A DNA stretch of 5,930 nt, taken from positions 1 to 5,930 of the forward strand of contig JAJFML010000028.1 in assembly GCA_021772195.1 (NCBI GenBank), written 5' to 3'. This document shows positions 1 through 5,437 of the stretch, in pieces. The position numbers were made by a program, and so were the translations under genes. This DNA is from Chlamydiota bacterium. Lineage in GTDB: Bacteria; Chlamydiota; Chlamydiia; Chlamydiales; SM23-39. Below the pieces are notes generated by a model, which was not told the origin of the DNA, searched no databases, and saw only the letters and a list, made by a program, of their open reading frames with translations. How positions within the stretch are numbered: the stretch's first letter is position 1; each line of letters opens with the position of its first letter.

Positions 1-12
1 GTCGTTAATTGC

Positions 13-174
13 TTACTTAGCTTCTTTGAAAACCACGTGTTTTCTAAGAGTTTTGTCGAACTTTCTTAGCTCGAGACGCTCGGTTGTATTGCGTTTGTTT
101 TTTGTAGTCCAGTAAGTCTGAGCGCTTTCTGTGCTCTTAAGTTTTACAGTTTCTCTTGGTCCTTTCTTAGCCAT
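13..174 (-). CDS. rpmG: 50S ribosomal protein L33
   Basis: This 53-residue protein, [20 protein letters not shown] followed by [20 protein letters not shown] and a KHVVFKEAK ending, is a complete bacterial L33. L33 is a small basic protein of the large ribosomal subunit near the E site. The length matches the usual 50-55 residues. The two Cys-X-X-Cys pairs of zinc-binding L33 are absent, so this is the zinc-independent form. The KLKSTES...YW stretch resembles chlamydial L33 as I recall it and is the best taxonomic hint here. The ATG is preceded by GAAGGG with a 6-nt spacer. The gene lies 45 bp downstream of tsaD, and a likely promoter sits inside the tsaD end, so it may be transcribed separately as well as by read-through. 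Identification is very secure. Confidence 0.97.
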   Translation of the reverse strand: MAKKGPRETVKLKSTESAQTYWTTKNKRNTTERLELRKFDKTLRKHVVFKEAK

Positions 175-180
175 CTTTTG

Positions 181-186
181 CCCTTC
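181..186 (-). promoter_or_regulatory. Ribosome-binding site of rpmG
   Basis: On the minus strand GAAGGG lies 6 nt before the rpmG ATG. It supports that ATG as the start of this very short gene. Confidence 0.7.
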
Positions 187-207
187 AAAAATAGTTATTA
201 TCGGTAA

Positions 208-236
208 ATTTTATCTCAATTAACTGTTTGTTACAA
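208..236 (-). promoter_or_regulatory. Probable sigma-70-type promoter for rpmG
   Basis: On the minus strand TTGTAA (231-236) and TAAAAT (208-213) are separated by exactly 17 bp. They match the TTGACA and TATAAT consensus at 4/6 and 5/6 positions. The -35 box is inside the last codons of tsaD and the -10 box is just past its stop, leaving a leader of about 25-30 nt before rpmG. This would allow L33 to be made at ribosomal-protein levels independently of tsaD. AT-rich sequence produces such matches by chance, so this is a prediction. Confidence 0.5.
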
Positions 237-1197
237 GCGAAATACGAGGTTTAGCTTCTAAATCCAAAGAATCTTTGCCATTTTTGAGGTAGAGGTGGTA
301 GCCAAGACCGCCGATCATAGCCGCATTGTCCATGGAAAGACCGGGTGGTGGGAAAAAAAGAGGAAGATCGAACGAATTTTTTAAGGTTTCTCGGAGCTTT
401 TGATTGTGGCTTACTCCGCCGCCGATAAAAATTTGGGAAAATTCAAATTTTTTCTTTACGAGGCTGATTTTTTTTATGACATCATTAATCGCTGTTTTTT
501 GAAAAGATGCTGCGATATCTGCCTTTGAATGCTCTTCTTTAGATGCATAGAGAACGGAGGTTTTAAGACCGCTAAAGGAGAAATCGAGCTCTGATCGTTT
601 TACTCTTCCAGCTGTGAAGGAAATTTTTGAATCATCGCCCATTTTTGCAAGTTTTTCAACCTCCGGGCCGCCAGGATAGGGAAGTCCCAAAATTTTTGCG
701 ACTTTATCAAAGGCCTCTCCCATCGCATCATCTACTGTCTGGCCGATCATTTCATAAACGCCTAGAGATTTGATGAGAACCATGAAGGTGTGTCCTCCTG
801 AGAGGACGACTCCTAAGGAGGGAAATTGAACACTTTGGTTCATCATTGAGGCATAGAGGTGTGCCTCGATGTGGTTCACCCCTACAAAGGGAATATCCCA
901 AGCAATTGATAGGGCTTTTGCAGCATTTAGACCAATGAGAAGAGCGCCGATCAGTCCTGGGCCTCTAGTTGTTGCAATGAGATCGATTTTAGGTGAACCT
1001 GCTTTTTGAATTGCTTCCTCGATAACAGGAATTAATACGTCAACATGCGCTCTTGAGGCAAGCTCAGGAAAGACGCCGCCATATTTTTTGTGGATATCGG
1101 TCTGCGAGTAGATCACATTTGAAAGAATTTCTTTACCATCTTTCACAACGCTAACGGCAGATTCGTCACAACTGGTTTCAATTCCAAGTACAAACAT
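220..1197 (-). CDS. tsaD: tRNA N6-adenosine threonylcarbamoyltransferase TsaD
   Basis: TsaD (Gcp/Kae1/YgjD, ASKHA fold) transfers the threonylcarbamoyl group from threonylcarbamoyl-AMP to A37 of ANN-decoding tRNAs (t6A), working in the cytoplasm with TsaB and TsaE. The 325 residues carry the whole family signature: GIETSCDES at 5-13, GPGLIGALL at 79-87, the metal-binding HIEAH at 109-113 (His109, His113), SGGHT at 133-137, DDAMGEAFDKVAK at 156-168, a glycine-rich PGGPEVEKLA at 175-184, FSFSGLKTSV at 206-215, and GGGVSHNQKLR at 259-269. The third metal ligand is Asp290 in LSMDNAAMIG. Length is slightly under the usual 335-345 residues, with no missing motif. The ATG is fixed by the conserved N-terminus and by an in-frame TAA two codons upstream. 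The hydrolase stop is 24 bp upstream, suggesting co-transcription, but no Shine-Dalgarno is visible. Older names such as glycoprotease or sialoglycoprotease are historical misannotations. Confidence 0.98.
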   Translation of the reverse strand: MFVLGIETSCDESAVSVVKDGKEILSNVIYSQTDIHKKYGGVFPELASRAHVDVLIPVIEEAIQKAGSPKIDLIATTRGPGLIGALLIGLNAAKALSIAWDIPFVGVNHIEAHLYASMMNQSVQFPSLGVVLSGGHTFMVLIKSLGVYEMIGQTVDDAMGEAFDKVAKILGLPYPGGPEVEKLAKMGDDSKISFTAGRVKRSELDFSFSGLKTSVLYASKEEHSKADIAASFQKTAINDVIKKISLVKKKFEFSQIFIGGGVSHNQKLRETLKNSFDLPLFFPPPGLSMDNAAMIGGLGYHLYLKNGKDSLDLEAKPRISLVTNS

Positions 1198-1221
1198 GAA
1201 TTAAGAATAAAGTGATCTTGA

Positions 1222-2214
1222 TTAAACAGCTACTCTGCTTGGGAAAAAGTAATCCCCAATACTTCTTGCCAACCCAAAAATGCTGTTACTTACAGCACAG
1301 ACTCTAGATACATATCTCTCTTTCATATGCTCTTTTGTAGCATCTATAATATCACTCTGAGCTCTTTTAATGATGCTTGAGTGGCCCTCATTTGTGTAGA
1401 ATTTTGAAGATAAGTTTTGAACATTAAGCGGTGCCGTAGTAGGTGCTGGAGTCACTTTAGAATCTGAAGTGGAGCCGTAGGTGTTAAATACAACACCAGC
1501 TCTAGCCCCTTCTCTCATCTGTGAAACGAGTCTTTTAGCTCTTTCGGAGCCGTAGGCCATCTCTTTAATAACAATGGGTTTCATTGATCCTGCAAGCGGA
1601 GTTTTCAAGAGAAATCTCCAAAACCGGCTCTTAAGGCTCTGATCACCAGCATTTCCTATAACCTCTGTTCCAAATAAAGGCGCTGCAATACAGGAGACTC
1701 TAATTGGGTTTAAAACTTCATCTTCAACTTTTAGTTGGTGTGCTATGTGAGCTACAATGCGCCCGCCATTGGAAACGCCAATAAGCTTGATGGGGGAGTG
1801 AGGGTTTTTCAGAGCCCAAGCGCGGATTCTTTGTAAGGTCTTTTCCGCTGCTGAGTTAAGTGAACAATTTCCCTTATTCGGTACGTGTGGTCTGTAGATG
1901 GTCTCGTTTTTGGTCTCTTCGTTTTCAAGGAGGGCTTTGTGCATACGGTCGAACTGAGAGGGATGGGCGTTTAGTCCATGAACCATGACAATAAGACCTT
2001 TGCTGCCCTCAATATCTTGGATGGGGGTAGTTTTTGGATCGGAGTAAAACTTTTTTTGACTCATTCTTGAGATAATCGTAGGAAGAGCAAAGCAAATATC
2101 TTTAACTAGTCCTACAATCTTATTAATTATTTTAGTTAAACCGCTGGTATTTACCTCATGGCTTTTTGCAAAAGACTGTTCAGTGTAAACAAAATTATTT
2201 GAAATTGCACTCAT
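1222..2214 (-). CDS. Alpha/beta hydrolase, lipase/esterase-like, substrate unknown
   Basis: This is a serine hydrolase of the alpha/beta fold; the substrate cannot be read from sequence. In the 330 residues the oxyanion strand-loop is GLIVMVHGLNAHPSQF at 73-88, the nucleophile elbow is GVSNGG at 146-151 (Ser148), the likely acid is Asp251 in STSDSKVTP, and the base is His278 in NEGHSS. The triad is therefore complete and in canonical order. Before the catalytic core, residues 26-50 are a hydrophobic/amphipathic helix-like stretch, and the C-terminus (309-325) has another, which could touch membranes. The first 20 residues are rich in Ser, Asn and Thr with no Sec signal peptide, which would suit a type III secretion signal but does not prove it. 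The layout recalls lipase-like or PGAP1-like hydrolases. It is downstream of two putative effector genes, has its own TATAAT box, and probably shares a transcript with tsaD. AGGT lies 4 nt before the ATG, a weak ribosome-binding site. Confidence 0.85.
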   Translation of the reverse strand: MSAISNNFVYTEQSFAKSHEVNTSGLTKIINKIVGLVKDICFALPTIISRMSQKKFYSDPKTTPIQDIEGSKGLIVMVHGLNAHPSQFDRMHKALLENEETKNETIYRPHVPNKGNCSLNSAAEKTLQRIRAWALKNPHSPIKLIGVSNGGRIVAHIAHQLKVEDEVLNPIRVSCIAAPLFGTEVIGNAGDQSLKSRFWRFLLKTPLAGSMKPIVIKEMAYGSERAKRLVSQMREGARAGVVFNTYGSTSDSKVTPAPTTAPLNVQNLSSKFYTNEGHSSIIKRAQSDIIDATKEHMKERYVSRVCAVSNSIFGLARSIGDYFFPSRVAV

Positions 2215-2235
2215 AGTTACCTAGATTTGCGAAAT

Positions 2236-2264
2236 ATTATAACAAAAATAAGATTTAATTAATA
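2236..2264 (-). promoter_or_regulatory. Possible promoter of the hydrolase-tsaD unit
   Basis: A perfect TATAAT lies at 2236-2241 on the minus strand, 21 bp before the hydrolase ATG. The -35 region is poor: TATTAA at 2259-2264 with a 17-bp spacer. A transcript starting about 7 nt after the -10 box would have a leader of only about 15 nt. The call rests on the -10 box alone in a very AT-rich gap. Confidence 0.4.
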
Positions 2265-2277
2265 ACTTAAAATTAAT

Positions 2278-3729
2278 TTATGATATGACGCATTCATCTT
2301 TATTGATTGCTCTTGAGCTGCTTGCAGCTTCCATGATTGAATTTGCAAGCCTATTGGCACCATCGGAGTCCCCGGACTCTCCAATCTTGATGGAAATAGC
2401 TAAGACAGCTGCAGTTTTAATTTCTTGGTTTTCAATTGTTCTGGCGAGTTCTAAAACCTCTTGAATAGTGCTTATATCTGCAGAAGTCATAAGAATTCTT
2501 TTAATCAATTCCTCAGGATCAAGTAACTTATTTGCAATTGAAAGAGCCTTTTCAAAAGCCCCAATTTTGATTAGCGCATCGATTAACATCTCATAGCATT
2601 TTCTTTTAGCATCTGGATCCCTGATTTTTTTTGTAACTTCTATGGCTCCTTCAAAGTTACTATCTTCAAGTAGCACCTCTACTCCTGTTATTCTTGCTCT
2701 TATCTCATATCTTTTAAGGGGAGGCGGATCTTGAAAGGCTGCTTTTTCCTCGTCGCCTTTTTCTTCTGCTAAAAAGCCTTGTGCTATCATCCTAATGGCC
2801 ACTCGAGCCATTTCTTCATTTCCAAGCTTTGTGTATAATTTTGAAAGTCTCTGTAGGGAGCATGCTGTGAGCTCTTCCATATCATTTGCTAGAAATTCAG
2901 AAATACGTAAGGCTTTCTCTTTTTGCCCTGAAGCTAGTAACGCACCTGCAAGTTCAATGAGAGAGCTCATCCGAATAAATTTAATATGAATGGATCTCGC
3001 CAATTTTTCAGCAATGACATACTCACTTTTTTTGATCAAAGCCTTCACGATAACCTGAAGATATCGATCGTATTTATAATTCATCCATTCTAGATTAATG
3101 TCATGGGAGCTAATCTCTGAGAGATCTACATAAAACTGTCTTGCGATAAGAAGGGCGCGATCCAAAAACCCTTCTTCTGTTAGAGCGGAGATAACATTTT
3201 CTAAGCAGTTATTATTTAATGCTTTTTTTATTTTAGGATCAGATGGGTCCAGAAGAAGTAGTCTAAATTCTTCAATTCTAAATATTTGAGAGAGAGAGGG
3301 ATGATGTGCTAGCCTGAAGATTAACCTTTCGAGCTCTATAGGTGTAAAACCTGAAAATATTTTTCTTTTGGAATGAGGGTACAGTTGATTGTTGGAATTT
3401 TCAAACCTATTTAATAGAGGAAAATGAGCTTGTTTAGGAGGGAAAAGACTTTGTACAAATCGAAACACTCTAGAGTGAATAGATAAAAAACAACTATGCA
3501 AGTCTGATCTGCTCTCGAAAGTTAGATCCGTAATATTAACAAGGAGTTGTTTTCTTAATTTTAATCTAATTGATATATCAAGGTGTTTTCCAAGGAGTGT
3601 AATCACATCACTAGTCAAGCGGATCGTTAATTCTTTTTGGAAACGGAATCTTTCAGGGGTATACTCTTCTCCAATTCTGTAGGGAGAGATGTAGTCTTTA
3701 ATAGATGGAGGAGATGCTGCTGCTGCCAT
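2278..3729 (-). CDS. Alpha-solenoid (TPR-like repeat) protein with C-terminal CaaX box CVIS
   Basis: I do not recognise this as a named gene. It encodes 483 residues with no signal peptide or transmembrane segment. Residues 1-20 are Ala/Pro/Ser-rich and flexible; 30-160 is a helical N-terminal domain. From about 173 to the end come some eight degenerate helix-turn-helix units of 30-35 residues (about 173-200, 222-250, 253-283, 288-316, 343-371, 375-404, 408-434, 438-467). Their common pattern is L..A..L...G..e.A..iA..I.d, for example LIKIGAFEKALSIANKLLDP. Such TPR/HEAT-like solenoids bind partner proteins. An acidic and proline-containing linker at 317-341 interrupts the units. The last four residues, CVIS, form a eukaryotic-type CaaX prenylation box. 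The upstream gene is a paralogue that also ends in a CaaX-like motif. The start is supported by AAAAGGAG, 8 nt before the ATG and overlapping the upstream stop, so the pair is surely co-transcribed. A secreted, host-prenylated effector is my inference. Confidence 0.85.
   Translation of the reverse strand: MAAAASPPSIKDYISPYRIGEEYTPERFRFQKELTIRLTSDVITLLGKHLDISIRLKLRKQLLVNITDLTFESRSDLHSCFLSIHSRVFRFVQSLFPPKQAHFPLLNRFENSNNQLYPHSKRKIFSGFTPIELERLIFRLAHHPSLSQIFRIEEFRLLLLDPSDPKIKKALNNNCLENVISALTEEGFLDRALLIARQFYVDLSEISSHDINLEWMNYKYDRYLQVIVKALIKKSEYVIAEKLARSIHIKFIRMSSLIELAGALLASGQKEKALRISEFLANDMEELTACSLQRLSKLYTKLGNEEMARVAIRMIAQGFLAEEKGDEEKAAFQDPPPLKRYEIRARITGVEVLLEDSNFEGAIEVTKKIRDPDAKRKCYEMLIDALIKIGAFEKALSIANKLLDPEELIKRILMTSADISTIQEVLELARTIENQEIKTAAVLAISIKIGESGDSDGANRLANSIMEAASSSRAINKDECVIS
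2281..2292 (-). other. CaaX-type prenylation motif CVIS
   Basis: These are the codons of Cys480-Val-Ile-Ser483, immediately before the TAA stop. Cys-aliphatic-aliphatic-Ser is a textbook farnesyltransferase recognition sequence and differs from the H-Ras CVLS box by one conservative change. The motif is seen directly; that it is used is inferred. Confidence 0.6.
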
Positions 3730-3737
3730 ATTTTAAT

Positions 3738-3745
3738 CTCCTTTT
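3738..3745 (-). promoter_or_regulatory. Strong Shine-Dalgarno coupling the two solenoid genes
   Basis: AAAAGGAG on the minus strand overlaps the TAA stop of the upstream paralogue (3744-3746) and sits 8 nt before the ATG of the downstream one. It is the best ribosome-binding site in the window and implies coupled, efficient translation of the second protein. Confidence 0.85.
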
Positions 3746-5351
3746 ACATGAGACGACATTCTTCGGGGTCTCTTCTTTGCTCAAAAATTAATTGAGATAA
3801 ATCGTTTGCTTGATCGGCCTTACCTGTTTGGTGAAGGACTTCGCATAAAGCTAAGATAGCAATAGTTCTTATTTCAGGATTTTTAATTGCTTGAGCTATT
3901 CTTTTAGCAGCAGCGCTAGCCCCTCTTCTTTGCAGCTCAATTGCAAGATCTTTCATTTGTACAGCTGGCATATTTCCATTTAAAGCATCTATCTGATCTT
4001 GACTAAGGTCGGTCTCTTGTTCTTTTGATTCAGGTTCAAAGAGGGAAGAGGATAGTTGAGCTGCTCTTTCAGAATTATCATGTTGATTATGATAGGTGCA
4101 AATCTCTAGTATCATCATGGTTCTAATATTACTGATTTCAATGGAGCATGCTATTTCTTCTGCCTTTGAGGGGGCGTCATGTTTTAGATAGAGCTCAGCC
4201 ATCCCTTTTAGGGTGATGGCTCGTATATGGGGATCTTCAATGGCTTCCAAAATATTGGCACAAAAATTGAGATCTATAATTGCAGTGTAGATAGCAAGGC
4301 TTTTTAAGATCTCTGGGATCATATTCATATGAAAAGTTTTTTCTAATACAACTCTAAGGGCTAGATCAGGTCTATCTTTATCTACATAGGCAAACGCAAT
4401 TTCAGAGATCGCCTTTGCATGGGTCTTAGGAGAGAAAATATAGCTAGCTTCACTTAAGGCACTATCAAAATGACCGCTTCTTGCGAGCTCTTTGCATGTT
4501 TCATGTCCATGCATCTCTTCAAATCTTCCCATCTCACCAAGAAATTCAGAGAAGGTATTAAGAGGAGTGAGACGGGGATTACTCAACTCAAGGTTAAGCC
4601 TTTGTACCCTTTTGCTATCTCCTGTTTTTTTACAAAGCGCGATCAATCTTTTAAACAGATCTATCGTTATATCGTCTAATTTTTGATCATCTATACTATC
4701 TACGACCATTTTTGCAGCAAAGAGTTGGTGTATTTGGATAAAATATTCAGCTGTTTCAATGAGAGTCTCAACTTGAATCAAGGGTTCTGGAATGGTTCGA
4801 AGTACATTTTTAGCGAGCTCAAATTGCCCTTTTTTAACGAAAAGTTTAACGGTCATTTTTAAGACAATTGATCTTGTGGCAGAACATGCAATTTTTTGCG
4901 CCATTTCAGATGCTTTTTTGAAATTTCCATACTCTAAATAAGAATCTATAAGTAGGTGTATCGAAAAGATGTCTAAGCTGGGATCATAAGCATCTCCTGT
5001 TAACAAGAGACGGGTGGATTCTAATTTTAAGAGAGGGCTCAGGCTTTGGGAGAGTAAGATTTTATCCATTAAATCAGAGACGGGAATTGTGCCAGACAGA
5101 ATCTTGGTATTTTGTAAAAAGATCTTATGAATTTGATTAAAAAGATCGATCTGTAAATGTTGTAGCGCCTCTTCTTTTTCAGTGGTTAGGAGGGTAATTT
5201 GATTCAATATATTGTGAGGAAAGAGTTTGGTAAATCTAGCTAGAGATTCGATTATTTTAAGCGCAATTTCAATCGTCTTATTTTTTTGATGGTGAAAAAT
5301 AGGATAATTTTCAGAGAGGCCTATAGGTTTCAAGGTCAGAGCTTGAGTCAT
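3744..5351 (-). CDS. Alpha-solenoid (TPR-like repeat) protein with C-terminal CaaX-like box CRLM
   Basis: I do not recognise this as a named gene. It is a 535-residue paralogue of the protein encoded just downstream. Shared landmarks are a QK..TI helix near residue 22, an R-L-L-L element (FRLLLLDPSDP there, TRLLLTGDAYDP at 114-125 here), the repeat region, and an aligned final unit ending in (D/E)EC plus three residues. About eleven degenerate 30-35-residue helical-pair units can be traced from about 131 to 523. The clearest are LFVKKGQFELAKNVLRTIPE at 170-189, LKGMAELYLKHDAPSKAEEI at 381-400, and AIELQRRGASAAAKRIAQAI at 470-489. An acidic low-complexity linker (439-463) interrupts them near the C-terminus, as in the paralogue. 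There is no signal peptide or membrane segment. The terminal CRLM fits the CaaX pattern. The ATG has a weak ribosome-binding site (CGGAC) and a TATAAT promoter upstream. A protein-binding scaffold is likely from the fold; a host-targeted effector is inference. Confidence 0.85.
   Translation of the reverse strand: MTQALTLKPIGLSENYPIFHHQKNKTIEIALKIIESLARFTKLFPHNILNQITLLTTEKEEALQHLQIDLFNQIHKIFLQNTKILSGTIPVSDLMDKILLSQSLSPLLKLESTRLLLTGDAYDPSLDIFSIHLLIDSYLEYGNFKKASEMAQKIACSATRSIVLKMTVKLFVKKGQFELAKNVLRTIPEPLIQVETLIETAEYFIQIHQLFAAKMVVDSIDDQKLDDITIDLFKRLIALCKKTGDSKRVQRLNLELSNPRLTPLNTFSEFLGEMGRFEEMHGHETCKELARSGHFDSALSEASYIFSPKTHAKAISEIAFAYVDKDRPDLALRVVLEKTFHMNMIPEILKSLAIYTAIIDLNFCANILEAIEDPHIRAITLKGMAELYLKHDAPSKAEEIACSIEISNIRTMMILEICTYHNQHDNSERAAQLSSSLFEPESKEQETDLSQDQIDALNGNMPAVQMKDLAIELQRRGASAAAKRIAQAIKNPEIRTIAILALCEVLHQTGKADQANDLSQLIFEQRRDPEECRLM
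3747..3758 (-). other. CaaX-like prenylation motif CRLM
   Basis: These are the codons of Cys532-Arg-Leu-Met535, directly before the TAA. The a1 position of CaaX boxes tolerates polar residues, a2 is aliphatic here, and X = Met favours farnesylation. It is less canonical than CVIS, but it is at the identical position in a paralogue. Confidence 0.5.
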
Positions 5352-5356
5352 ATAAA

Positions 5357-5380
5357 GTCCGTTTAAGAAAATATGCGGAC
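5357..5380 (-). repeat. Inverted repeat GTCCG-N14-CGGAC between -10 box and start codon
   Basis: Arms GTCCG (5357-5361) and CGGAC (5376-5380) are perfect complements separated by 14 bp. They flank the expected transcription start of the first solenoid gene. On the coding strand the start-proximal arm contains the GGA that would serve as its ribosome-binding site. They are the only GC-rich words in an otherwise AT-rich leader. The repeat could be an operator, a weak hairpin, or chance. Confidence 0.35.
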
Positions 5381-5410
5381 ATTATAAATGTTTGATAAAT
5401 AAAAAAACAA
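5381..5410 (-). promoter_or_regulatory. Probable promoter of the solenoid gene pair
   Basis: A perfect TATAAT (5381-5386) is preceded at 18 bp by TTGTTT (5405-5410, 3/6 match to TTGACA). It lies in the 80-bp gap between pgl and the first solenoid gene and would give a leader of roughly 25 nt. It suggests that the two accessory genes are expressed independently of pgl. Confidence 0.5.
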
Positions 5411-5423
5411 ATTATTTTTTTAA

Positions 5424-5437
5424 AACTGATTTCAGTT
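5424..5437 (-). terminator. Weak hairpin at the end of pgl, possible terminator
   Basis: AACTGA-AA-TCAGTT is a perfect inverted repeat that includes the pgl TGA stop. As RNA it would form about 5 bp with a 4-nt loop. It is followed by only a short T run and then A's, so it is a poor intrinsic terminator; some read-through from pgl is likely. Confidence 0.25.

Noticed and set aside
220..1197. Annotation of the tsaD product as a secreted O-sialoglycoprotease
   Set aside because: The motif set is that of TsaD/Kae1, which acts in t6A tRNA modification; the protease name is a historical error and there is no signal peptide.
2257..2278. AT-only inverted repeat (AATTAAT, 8-nt loop, ATTAATT) after the CVIS-encoding gene
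   Set aside because: The arms contain no G or C and no T tract follows, so it would not make a stable terminator. In sequence this AT-rich it is expected by chance.
2795..2989. Plus-strand open frame of 64 codons
   Set aside because: It lies wholly inside the 483-residue solenoid gene on the opposite strand, has no ribosome-binding site or recognisable domain, and its composition is that of an antisense shadow.
4470..4686. Two overlapping plus-strand open frames of 64-69 codons
   Set aside because: Both are antisense to the 535-residue solenoid gene, overlap each other in different frames, and show no known motif.
2278..5351. Reading the two solenoid genes as one broken gene
   Set aside because: Each has its own start and stop, the second has a strong ribosome-binding site, and both have complete and mutually alignable N- and C-termini. 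They are paralogues, not a frameshifted single gene.
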